This document shows positions 1-5,087 of a stretch of DNA of 6,837 nt, piece after piece. This DNA is from Coleofasciculus sp. S288 (GTDB taxonomy: Bacteria > Cyanobacteriota > Cyanobacteriia > Cyanobacteriales > Coleofasciculaceae): NCBI GenBank assembly GCA_020216575.1, contig JAIUYC010000208.1:1-6837 (forward strand). The letters run 5' to 3'. The translations under genes and the position numbers were made by a program. Numbering within the stretch: the stretch's first letter is position 1; the number at the start of each line of letters is the position of its first letter. The notes below the pieces were generated by a model. That model made no database searches. It had not been told where the DNA came from and was given only the letters and a program-made list of their open reading frames with translations.

Positions 1-867
1 GATCCATGCCACTGGTGAAAATACGACCGGGTATCCGATTTTTAGCGCTGTTAAAAACTGCTTGTGTTTGACCGCCACTAAGCTCCAATGCAGCCTGAGA
101 TAGGCACGAATATCCTTTATTGCTGGGATATCGTCTTTATATTTCTCATCCACTAACTGATATATTTTTTCCTTAATCAGGATATTTTTCTCCAGCCGTT
201 TTTGGATAGAGAGCTGCTTGGAGATACCACCAGGCCATACTGTGCGGTAGGCGAGACACTGATTTAAAAACACAGCATCTCCAAACTGAGCAATCCTGAT
301 CCAGGATTCAATATCGTCACAGTTACCATCGAACGCTGAATCCCAGCCTCCCGATTTGACAAAAGCATCTTTAGCAAATGCCACTTGCACCGGCGTCCCA
401 AACGGTACCATTTCCATTAACATGCCATAGTGGATGTCTTCCTGAGGCACGTAAAATGCCTTGCTGGAATCACCGAGATGAGTGCGGCTGATTTCAACAC
501 CGTTTACATCCACTTGAATGGCTTGACAGGAAAATATCACGGCTTGGGGACACCCCGCGATCGCTCGCACCATCTCCTCAATACAGTTGGAAGCGAGATA
601 GTCATCATCATCAATGGGTTTAATCCAATCTCCCGTCGCCACGCGAACGCCTGCATTCACTGTGGCACTGTGACCGCTATTGACGGAGTTGCGATGGTAA
701 ACCACTCGATCACTCAGACTCCTGACATAGTCTTCTGTGCCATCTGTAGAGCCATCGTCCGCGATGACCACCTCACAGGGATAGGTTTGTGCCAGAGCCG
801 ATTCAACAGCCCGTTTTAAAAGGGGTAAACGGTTATAGGTTGTTACAACAATGCTAACCCTAACCAT
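1..867 (-). CDS. Family 2 glycosyltransferase, 3' end beyond the left edge
   Basis: This inverting glycosyltransferase (GT-A fold) transfers a sugar from a nucleotide-sugar donor and probably acts at the cytoplasmic membrane face in exopolysaccharide, O-antigen or glycan synthesis. The 289 visible residues begin MVRVSIVVTTYNR, the usual first beta strand. ADDGSTDGT follows at 36-44 (nucleotide binding), then NSGHSATVNAGV at 63-74 and the acidic IDDDD metal-binding motif at 85-89. A later DDIESW motif supplies the expected catalytic-base acidic pair, followed by the WPGGIS segment. No membrane helix is visible in this part. The reading frame is open from the ATG at 865-867 to base 1, so the C-terminus is missing. 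The nearer upstream ATG (873-875) is out of frame and no strong Shine-Dalgarno is present, so the start is likely but not certain. Family assignment is firm; donor and acceptor cannot be told. Neighbouring cell-surface genes may lie to the left. Confidence 0.95.
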   Translation of the reverse strand, partial: MVRVSIVVTTYNRLPLLKRAVESALAQTYPCEVVIADDGSTDGTEDYVRSLSDRVVYHRNSVNSGHSATVNAGVRVATGDWIKPIDDDDYLASNCIEEMVRAIAGCPQAVIFSCQAIQVDVNGVEISRTHLGDSSKAFYVPQEDIHYGMLMEMVPFGTPVQVAFAKDAFVKSGGWDSAFDGNCDDIESWIRIAQFGDAVFLNQCLAYRTVWPGGISKQLSIQKRLEKNILIKEKIYQLVDEKYKDDIPAIKDIRAYLRLHWSLVAVKHKQFLTALKIGYPVVFSPVAWI

Positions 868-1467
868 GCTTTCATGTATGAGTCAGTTTACTGATAGTAT
901 GAGACAAATTTCGTAATAAAGTGGAAAAGATCCGGTAAAGATTGGTTTTTTTTTATTTCATTGACTAATAAATTGCAGTTCTTTCAGGTCTGAGAAGCAA
1001 TGAGAGCATTATAGCCGACAGGTTCTAGTCATGTAAGCCATTTACATTGATAAACTGCTTCCTTAATTACTTAGTTGTGAAGACAAGCGCAGGGGAAAGC
1101 CAGTCGCCTAGCCCTAGGTAATCCGGCTCTCTAGTACAGTGCGGCGGAAATCAAGCTACCCTTCAAAATAGACGAAAAGCTGATGAATTAAGCTTTTTGA
1201 CTTTTGAATGCGTGACTTCCAAGGTAGCGGTACTAGTACTTGTGGTGGTTGAGCATCGGGCATAGGAAATGCCTTATCCAGCAAGCATTTCTGCAAAATC
1301 ATAATTTATAGTTATGACTTTAGCTACAGGATAGCCTAAATTTTTATCTATCAATTTTATTCATGGAAAGTATGCATATTATGCTTTGATAACAAATTTA
1401 ATCATTGTTACGCTGAATTTGTACTAAGAACATTAGGCTTTACTCTCAGTTTTGAGACATTTTAACT
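868..1467. other. 600-bp intergenic spacer, no gene
   Basis: This spacer separates two divergent genes, so it should carry a promoter for each. No open frame with recognisable protein character and no tRNA-like fold were seen. It is AT-rich near both genes. A run of nine T at about 946-954 lies upstream of the glycosyltransferase. Possible sigma-70 boxes can be drawn on both sides, for example TACTAT on the minus strand near 896-901, but none is convincing enough to list. The only distinct element is the dispersed repeat at 1146-1237. Confidence 0.6.
1146..1237 (+). repeat. Dispersed 92-bp intergenic repeat, copy 1 (uninterrupted)
   Basis: The left 20 bases (1146-1165) match 2102-2121 at 19 of 20 positions. 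The right 43 bases (1195-1237) match 2210-2252 at 42 of 43, including the core GAATGCGTGACTTCC and the end GGTACTAGT. The middle is poorly conserved. GCTACC at 1155-1160 can pair with GGTAGC at 1223-1228, which would close a hairpin of about 75 nt; the two sites sit at equal distance (9 bases) from either end, like weak terminal inverted repeats. The element carries no coding sequence. It resembles a miniature mobile or REP-like intergenic repeat, but I cannot name the family. Strand is arbitrary. Confidence 0.7.
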
Positions 1468-1752
1468 ATGACAAAATCTATCAATTATTCAAATCAATTA
1501 AGATTTGAAAATTTTCAAAAAGAAACTGAGCAAAAACAGGCAAAATATTTCAACGTTTTTTCACTACTCAATCGCTTTTTGCAGCATCTAGCCACAGATC
1601 TAGTTCAGGGCCAGGAGCCGCGAATCTGGCAAACTACTGATCGCTTTGGAAAGACTTGGTGGCATGGCTGCGATCCAGTTACAGGTCGTTCCGTCTGTCG
1701 AGAGTCTGAAGAAGAAATGCGGATTTGGCTAGAGGAGCGTTACGACCAATAA
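1468..1752 (+). CDS. Conserved cyanobacterial small protein, function unknown
   Basis: The gene encodes 94 residues, basic and polar at the N-terminus (about 1-26, lysine, glutamine and asparagine rich). A probable helix FNVFSLLNRFLQHLATDLV (28-46) follows, then a compact aromatic module PRIWQTTDRFGKTWWHGCDPVTGR at 51-74, and an acidic helical end ESEEEMRIWLEERY. The pattern IW...DRFG.TWWH..DP.TG....SEEE..WLE.RY is one I recognise from short hypothetical proteins in many cyanobacteria, but I know no tested function or formal name. There is no signal peptide or membrane helix, so it should be cytoplasmic. The ATG lacks a clear Shine-Dalgarno, which is common in this phylum. It stands alone, with long spacers on both sides and a weak hairpin at its stop codon. 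Confidence 0.8.
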   Translation: MTKSINYSNQLRFENFQKETEQKQAKYFNVFSLLNRFLQHLATDLVQGQEPRIWQTTDRFGKTWWHGCDPVTGRSVCRESEEEMRIWLEERYDQ

Positions 1753-1770
1753 ATCATTGGGTAGTTTTTT
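1746..1770 (+). terminator. Possible weak intrinsic terminator
   Basis: CCAAT (1746-1750) can pair with ATTGG (1756-1760) across a 5-nt loop, and a run of six T follows at 1765-1770. The stem overlaps the stop codon of the 94-residue gene. The stem is only 5 bp with two G-C pairs, so termination would be weak. Confidence 0.35.
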
Positions 1771-1810
1771 GCCCTCAATAGGAAAGTTGGATTGGGAATT
1801 AGGAAATCAA

Positions 1811-1840
1811 TAGTCTAAATTTCACTAGTCTAAATTTCAC
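1811..1840. repeat. Perfect tandem duplication of a 15-mer
   Basis: TAGTCTAAATTTCAC occurs twice head to tail (1811-1825 and 1826-1840) with no mismatch. It is a simple slippage-type repeat in the spacer with no evident function. Confidence 0.85.
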
Positions 1841-2032
1841 TCTCCCCAATCCACAGTCATGGCATTGGGATCGCACGCCCAGTTGTTCTGACCCCAGATC
1901 GCTCATTATTGATTATTTTGACCCTTTATGCTGTACTGAGTATTACAATTCGGGAATTTAAGTGTTTTTCCCTACAAATTGAGTTGATTATTAGTACTAA
2001 TAGCAGTAGTTTGGAGAATTTACTCCTAAATA

Positions 2033-2040
2033 GCGATCGC
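2033..2040. repeat. HIP1 octamer within a longer palindrome
   Basis: GCGATCGC is the highly iterated palindrome of cyanobacterial genomes. Here it is extended to the 12-bp palindrome TAGCGATCGCTA. Further copies lie at 557-564, 2289-2296, 3292-3299 and 6036-6043, three of them inside genes. The density is the best evidence that the host is a cyanobacterium. Confidence 0.85.
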
Positions 2041-2101
2041 TAAAAATAAAGTGAGGCAACACCCGAAGGTGAAATGAACGAGCCAGCAACGCCACTCCAG
2101 A

Positions 2102-2252
2102 GGAAATAAAGCTACCCTTCACAACCACTAGAACGCTTGCACTATAAGCCTTTTGACCGCATCGTGTTTGAGAACCTGCGTCTCTCCCCATGGAGACGCG
2201 CCCGGAGGGTTTTGACTTTTGAATGCGTGACTTCCAAGGGAGCGGTACTAGT
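2102..2252 (+). repeat. Dispersed intergenic repeat, copy 2 (interrupted by 59 bp)
   Basis: This is the same element as at 1146-1237: 19 of 20 bases match at the left end and 42 of 43 at the right end. It is 151 bp long against 92 bp in the other copy. The whole difference is one 59-bp block (2158-2216) lying just after TTTTGAC (2151-2157) and ending in a second TTTTGAC (2210-2216). Outside that block the two copies align without gaps, though their central 30 bases are diverged. The right end lies 90 bp upstream of the DUF2993 start, so it could affect that gene's leader or promoter. Confidence 0.7.
2158..2209. repeat. 52-bp palindromic insert inside the dispersed repeat
   Basis: The block absent from copy 1 contains GCGTCTC (2178-2184) facing GAGACGC (2193-2199), a 7-bp stem with a short loop around CCATGG. 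It is flanked by the direct repeat TTTTGAC (2151-2157 and 2210-2216), as a target-site duplication would be. Palindromes of the GCGTCTC...GAGACGC kind are, to my recollection, frequent in spacers of filamentous cyanobacteria. An alternative is that copy 1 lost this block by recombination between the two heptamers. Confidence 0.55.
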
Positions 2253-2342
2253 TAACTATGTGCCGCCAGGTAGATTTACTCACTAAGAGCGATCGCCTAG
2301 ATTTGTGGTCATGACTTCATAACATAACAGGATAACTAGCTC

Positions 2343-3086
2343 GTGACGCAAGACAAGCCAGATATTGGAGAACAGGCACTGAGTAAGGCTGTAGAAATTG
2401 GTCTATCCAGCCAACTTGATGAAGTAGAAAATTTGGATGTTGATATCCGCACCGATCCAGGTAAACTCATCCAAGGGGAATTAGAATCCGTCAAAATTGA
2501 AGGTGAAGGTCTGGTGATGCAAAAAGACCTCCGTGCGGAAGAATTAGAGGTCGAAACAGACAACATTGCTATCAACCCCCTTAGTGCTGCCTTTGGCAAA
2601 ATTGAACTGACCCATCCAACAGACGCTGACGCTCATGTTGTTCTCACCGAACAAGATGTGGAGCGTGCGTTCAACTCCAAATACATTTGTGAGAAGCTTC
2701 AAAACCTCAAAGTGAAGGTGAACGGTCAACCCCTGACGATTGATACGCGCCGAGTGGAATTCCGTTTGCCGGGTAACGGGAAAATTGCACTCAATACTGA
2801 GATTTTTATTAATGAAACAGGGGAAACTCAACAAATTTGCTTCACTACTTTGCCCCATGTGAGTCCTAGGGGAGAACGGGTAGTCCTTGAAGAGGTTCAA
2901 TACGCTCAAGGGAAAGAGCTATCACCGGAACTCACGGCTGCCTTATTAGAACGGGCAAGCGAATTGCTGGATTTGCGGAACTTCCAGCTACAAGGGATGT
3001 CGCTCCGCCTCAGGAATTTAGATGTGCAAAAGGGCAAGTTAACGCTTCAAGCCCAAGCTCATGTCGAGCAATTTCCCGCAATGTAG
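2343..3086 (+). CDS. DUF2993 (LmeA-like lipid-binding) protein
   Basis: The gene encodes 247 residues of the DUF2993 family, related to mycobacterial LmeA, a phospholipid-binding protein of the cell envelope. The family signature is visible as IGEQALSKAVEIGLSSQLDEVENLDVDI at 8-35, then GKLIQGELESVKIEGEGLVMQKDLRAEELEV at 40-70, where alternating beta strands build a lipid-holding barrel, and NPLSAAFGKIEL at 78-89. The second half has VVLTEQDVERAFNS (99-112) and a strand-rich end with QGMSLRLRNLDVQKGKLTLQAQA. No signal peptide or membrane helix is seen, as in many cyanobacterial members, so it may act at the inner face of a membrane. The GTG start is supported by full coverage of the conserved N-terminus and by AGGA about 10 bases upstream; the next in-frame starts would cut conserved sequence. 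Lipid binding is inferred from the family only. A DUF2231 gene follows after 124 bp on the same strand. Confidence 0.9.
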   Translation: MTQDKPDIGEQALSKAVEIGLSSQLDEVENLDVDIRTDPGKLIQGELESVKIEGEGLVMQKDLRAEELEVETDNIAINPLSAAFGKIELTHPTDADAHVVLTEQDVERAFNSKYICEKLQNLKVKVNGQPLTIDTRRVEFRLPGNGKIALNTEIFINETGETQQICFTTLPHVSPRGERVVLEEVQYAQGKELSPELTAALLERASELLDLRNFQLQGMSLRLRNLDVQKGKLTLQAQAHVEQFPAM

Positions 3087-3198
3087 CAGCATCATCCGTG
3101 AGTTAGATTCCCTCTGCCGTCAGGCAGATACACCCGTCAATCCCAGCCGCTAAAGTGTCTCCATTGGGCTGCTTTAACCGATCGCACTTATAGAAACG

Positions 3199-3204
3199 AA
3201 GGAG
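3199..3204 (+). promoter_or_regulatory. Shine-Dalgarno of the DUF2231 gene
   Basis: AAGGAG lies 6 bases before the ATG at 3211. It is a near-consensus site, stronger than those of most plus-strand genes here, and fixes the start codon. Confidence 0.75.
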
Positions 3205-3210
3205 ACAACT

Positions 3211-3732
3211 ATGACGCAAACTCCCAATATTCCACCCGTGATTGAGAGTGACGAGAGTAACTATCGCGACACTGGCGTACCGAGTACAGTAGCGATCGCA
3301 GGGCATCCTCTCCATCCTGCACTCATTACTTTCCCCATTGGTCTTCTGGTTTCGCTAGCAGCAACTGACATCGCTTACTGGTTACTGGGCGACCTTTTCT
3401 GGGCACGCGCTTCCTTTTGGCTGATTGCGGCTGGATTACTCACGGGTCTTGTGGCTGCTATTACCGGCTTGCTGGACTTTATCAGAATTCGTCGAGTTCG
3501 CAGGCACACCGCCGGGTGGGCGCACATGTATGCCAATGTAACCGCACTGGTACTCACAGCAATCAACTTAGGGCTGAGACTGGGCGACCCTGCTGAGAAT
3601 ATTGTATTTACCGGACTAATTCTCTCCGTGGTTGTTGCAACACTTCTTGGCATTTCCGGCTGGTACGGGGGTGAACTAGTCTACCGACATAAAATTGCGG
3701 TGATCGGCTACGGCGATAGCGATCAACCTTAG
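3211..3732 (+). CDS. DUF2231 integral membrane protein
   Basis: The 173-residue protein belongs to the DUF2231 family of predicted inner-membrane proteins; its biochemical role is unknown. The family hallmark GHPLHPALITFPIGL sits at 31-45. Four hydrophobic helices are visible at about 37-57, 66-88, 105-124 and 132-151. Between helices 2 and 3 is a strongly basic loop, IRIRRVRRHT (91-100), followed by the conserved WAHMYANV with His105; by the positive-inside rule this loop is cytoplasmic. The end SGWYGGELVYRHKIAV matches the usual family C-terminus (GGELVY). Some relatives are electron-transfer or haem-linked membrane proteins, and the His residues at 32, 35, 99 and 105 would fit metal or haem binding, but this is inference. 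The start is fixed by AAGGAG. A HIP1 site (3292-3299) lies inside the gene. A hairpin terminator follows. Confidence 0.93.
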   Translation: MTQTPNIPPVIESDESNYRDTGVPSTVAIAGHPLHPALITFPIGLLVSLAATDIAYWLLGDLFWARASFWLIAAGLLTGLVAAITGLLDFIRIRRVRRHTAGWAHMYANVTALVLTAINLGLRLGDPAENIVFTGLILSVVVATLLGISGWYGGELVYRHKIAVIGYGDSDQP

Positions 3733-3751
3733 TACTGTGCAACAGGTGTAG

Positions 3752-3777
3752 GGTGGGCAATGCCCACCTTTAATTTT
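3752..3777 (+). terminator. Hairpin terminator after the DUF2231 gene
   Basis: GGTGGGC (3752-3758) pairs perfectly with GCCCACC (3762-3768) across a 3-base loop AAT, and TTTAATTTTT follows. It lies 20 bases after the stop codon. The T tract is broken by AA, so strength is uncertain. The same GGTGGGC/GCCCACC palindrome is also a common dispersed repeat in cyanobacterial spacers, so it may be a repeat used as a terminator. Confidence 0.55.
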
Positions 3778-3782
3778 TATTG

Positions 3783-3813
3783 GGTAATTGGTAATTGGTA
3801 ATTGGTAATTGGT
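3783..3813. repeat. Heptamer tandem array (GGTAATT, 4.4 units)
   Basis: Four perfect GGTAATT units start at 3783, 3790, 3797 and 3804, with a partial fifth unit GGT at 3811-3813. Short tandem heptamers of this kind (STRR repeats) are known from filamentous cyanobacteria. Copy number is likely variable between strains. Confidence 0.95.
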
Positions 3814-3960
3814 GAAATCTTGGCTCTGTCACGTTTTTCGTCCACCATTACCAGTTCAGAAGGTATGCAAGTTTAGTGTACAACAATTTATAACTAATAA
3901 ATTAAGGGATAAAGCCAATCTAAAAGCGCTACTTTACCCCAAGTCTGTAATTATTAAATT

Positions 3961-3998
3961 TTGACATTCTAACGGCTAAAAGCGCGTTAGATTCTTGA
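3961..3998. mobile_element. IS200/IS605-like terminal hairpin (relic end)
   Basis: Read on the minus strand this stretch is TCAAGAAT, a 7-bp stem (TCTAACG/CGTTAGA), then ATGTCAA. That arrangement matches the right ends of many IS200/IS605 elements, which finish with a subterminal hairpin and TCAA. Read on the plus strand it would be the left end of an IscB-bearing element. The remaining space to the next gene (about 540 bp) is too small for tnpB or iscB and contains neither, so this would be a non-autonomous derivative or relic. The opposite end could not be found. Confidence 0.42.
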
Positions 3999-4160
3999 GC
4001 TAATCACAGCCCTTTTGGGTTGCCCCTACTGAGGTCTTACACGATTATGTTCCATCCGAGCCTACTAGAATATCACTTAATATCTAGACGCCCACTTAAG
4101 GATGGCTCTCCAATCGTTCACCCATTTCAGGGTGCGTTTCCGTGTGCCCCACGGTACGCG
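3961..4160 (+). ncRNA. Candidate orphan transposon-associated guide RNA (HEARO/omega-RNA-like)
   Basis: About 200 bases fold into a set of perfect helices. P1: TCTAACG 3968-3974 with CGTTAGA 3985-3991. P2: AGCCC 4008-4012 with GGGTT 4017-4021. P3 is nested: ACGATT 4041-4046 with AATCGT 4112-4117, enclosing CCATCC 4052-4057 with GGATGG 4100-4105, enclosing CTAGA 4065-4069 with TCTAG 4083-4087 and, past one bulged A, TAT 4071-4073 with ATA 4080-4082. P4: CACCC 4119-4123 with GGGTG 4130-4134. P5: CCGTG 4140-4144 with CACGG 4150-4154. P2 contains a G-U pair that exists only in the plus-strand RNA, which favours plus. A CTGAG motif after the first hairpins (4029-4033) recalls IscB omega-RNAs. HEARO RNAs without their IscB gene are known in cyanobacteria. 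No iscB or tnpB frame survives here. The alternative is a TnpB-type RNA on the minus strand ending at 3961. The 3' limit is uncertain. The structure is well supported; class and strand are inferred. Confidence 0.5.
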
Positions 4161-4500
4161 GATTACTCCAAGTCTTCTTCTCTAAATCATCTACCACTGT
4201 TTAATGCTTACTGCGCTGTTTATAGAGTTATCGCGCTTCTCTTGCCTTTACTATTTTCCAAGCTGTCGTGTGTGGACACCACAGATTTGTCTTGTCACGT
4301 TTTGGCGGTATTCCAACCTGTAGGCTAGTATCCAGTATACCAGAGATGGGACGACTGCTCTCATCCACCTGCAATTCATCTCACGCCTATAGGACATGGG
4401 TTTTCTTGCTTGTTTTCTGTCAGAAAAAGCACCTGAAATACTAAGCTATGTTAGAGAAAGCCATACCAAAAGCAAGCATTTCAGGCGACTCTTTTTGAGG
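4161..4500. other. 340-bp stretch without a recognisable gene
   Basis: This follows the structured-RNA candidate and ends at the stop codon of the minus-strand acidic-protein gene. Short frames on both strands have no family pattern; I looked for TnpB zinc-finger and RuvC motifs and for IscB HNH motifs and found none. Small hairpins exist, such as TGTGG-ACA-CCACA at 4271-4283. The rest may be the tail of the RNA element, but nothing fixes its border. The distal part holds the inverted repeat at 4432-4485. Confidence 0.5.
4422..4485 (-). terminator. Possible terminator or inverted repeat after the acidic-protein gene
   Basis: On the minus strand CCTGAAAT (4485-4478) faces ATTTCAGG (4439-4432), an 8-bp perfect stem, followed by TGCTTTTTCT. 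It starts 16 bases past the stop codon of the 132-residue gene. The loop is long (38 nt) with an inner CTAA/TTAG pair, so it is atypical as an intrinsic terminator. It could instead be a border repeat of the neighbouring element. Confidence 0.35.
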
Positions 4501-4899
4501 CTATACCAGCCCTTGTCCTTTACCGCGTTGATCGCGTTCCATCGTCAACTGACCCTCTTTGTCTTCATTCACATCTTCGAGTTCTTCGATACGCTCCTGA
4601 GTTTTCGCTTCCTCGTCTTGTCTCAAGTCTCCCGGTTCGTTGATATACATTTCGGGTTCAATCGCATAGTTATTGATTAAACCCTCTTTGTCGGTTGTGT
4701 AACCATCAGTTGTTCTAATGCTCTCAGAATTAGTTTGCTCATCAGTTGGAGCATCAGCACGACGCCCTTCTGTAGGAGGGTGTTTGTAAAACTCGCCCTC
4801 TCTTTCTCGACGAGCTGCGGTTTCAGCCGGGACTATTCCGCGATCGTAGTTATCGCCCTCAACACCAACTTCTGGTTTCGGAGTTTTTGGCTTATCCAT
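4501..4899 (-). CDS. Acidic, probably disordered cyanobacterial protein, unknown function
   Basis: The gene encodes 132 residues with very high Glu, Asp, Arg and Lys content and almost no hydrophobic runs, so it is predicted soluble and largely disordered. Its N-terminus is proline and lysine rich (MDKPKTPKPEVGVEG). A central block IRTTDGYTTDKEGLINNYAIEPEMYINEPGD at 61-91 is the only part with aromatic and hydrophobic residues. I recognise this TDGYTTD.EGL.NNYA.EPEMY...PGD pattern from hypothetical proteins of other cyanobacteria, but no function is known to me. The C-terminal third is a charged segment QERIEELEDVNEDKEG that could form a helix or short coiled coil. The start is firm: GGAGG lies 8 bases upstream. 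The gene stands alone, divergent from the DUF2809 gene. Its order and composition would suit a stress-type hydrophilic protein, but that is a guess. Confidence 0.85.
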   Translation of the reverse strand: MDKPKTPKPEVGVEGDNYDRGIVPAETAARREREGEFYKHPPTEGRRADAPTDEQTNSESIRTTDGYTTDKEGLINNYAIEPEMYINEPGDLRQDEEAKTQERIEELEDVNEDKEGQLTMERDQRGKGQGLV

Positions 4900-4907
4900 G
4901 AGTACGT

Positions 4908-4912
4908 CCTCC
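4908..4912 (-). promoter_or_regulatory. Strong Shine-Dalgarno of the acidic-protein gene
   Basis: On the minus strand GGAGG (within CTGGAGGACG) stands 8 bases before the ATG at 4899-4897. It confirms that this unusual low-complexity frame is a translated gene. Confidence 0.75.
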
Positions 4913-5087
4913 AGGTCATAAGTTTTATTACTTAGTAGTATCCTCGTTCTGGTATAGGATGTACTCTTTCCCAGGTCTTAGATTAAAAGTCGATAAAAAA
5001 ATATTAAGTAACGCACAGAATGGATAAAGAATGTCTGAGCTATTCTCTTCCCAAAGATAGTTAACTCAACTAGTACGTTAGACCTTA

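Larger units (their letters stand above)
1753..2342. other. 590-bp intergenic spacer rich in repeats, no gene
   Basis: No plausible coding frame was found; short open frames here fall across the repeats and have no protein-like pattern. The spacer contains a tandem 15-mer (1811-1840), a HIP1 palindrome (2033-2040), a second HIP1 (2289-2296), a small CACC-CGAA-GGTG hairpin (2060-2071) and the interrupted repeat at 2102-2252. The last 90 bases should hold the promoter and leader of the DUF2993 gene, but I could not fix -10 or -35 boxes. Confidence 0.6.

Noticed and set aside
430..819. Plus-strand open frame antisense to the glycosyltransferase
   Set aside because: The minus strand carries clear GT-A motifs over the same bases; this is a shadow.
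1139..1240. Group II intron 5' end (GTGCGG)
   Set aside because: No domain V hairpin or reverse transcriptase follows, and the surrounding sequence is explained by the short dispersed repeat.
1997..2191. Minus-strand open frame of 64 codons
   Set aside because: It runs through the dispersed repeat and a HIP1 site, has no family pattern and no ribosome site.
2544..2909. Minus-strand open frame inside the DUF2993 gene
   Set aside because: The plus-strand protein is a recognised family with matching length; the antisense frame has no features.
3783..3813. CRISPR array
   Set aside because: Units are 7 bp with no spacers; this is a simple tandem repeat.
4036..4160. tRNA or RNase P RNA
   Set aside because: The helices do not fit cloverleaf arm lengths, there is no T-loop or CCA end, and the conserved RNase P RNA start is absent.
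4020..4328. Plus-strand open frame of 102 codons over the structured region
   Set aside because: It matches no family pattern I know, has no ribosome site, and its codons coincide with perfect RNA helices; openness is probably accidental.
4185..4500. Possible tnpB or iscB remnant on either strand
   Set aside because: Translations lack the TnpB zinc-finger and RuvC motifs and the IscB HNH motif, and stops interrupt all frames, so no nuclease pseudogene can be supported.
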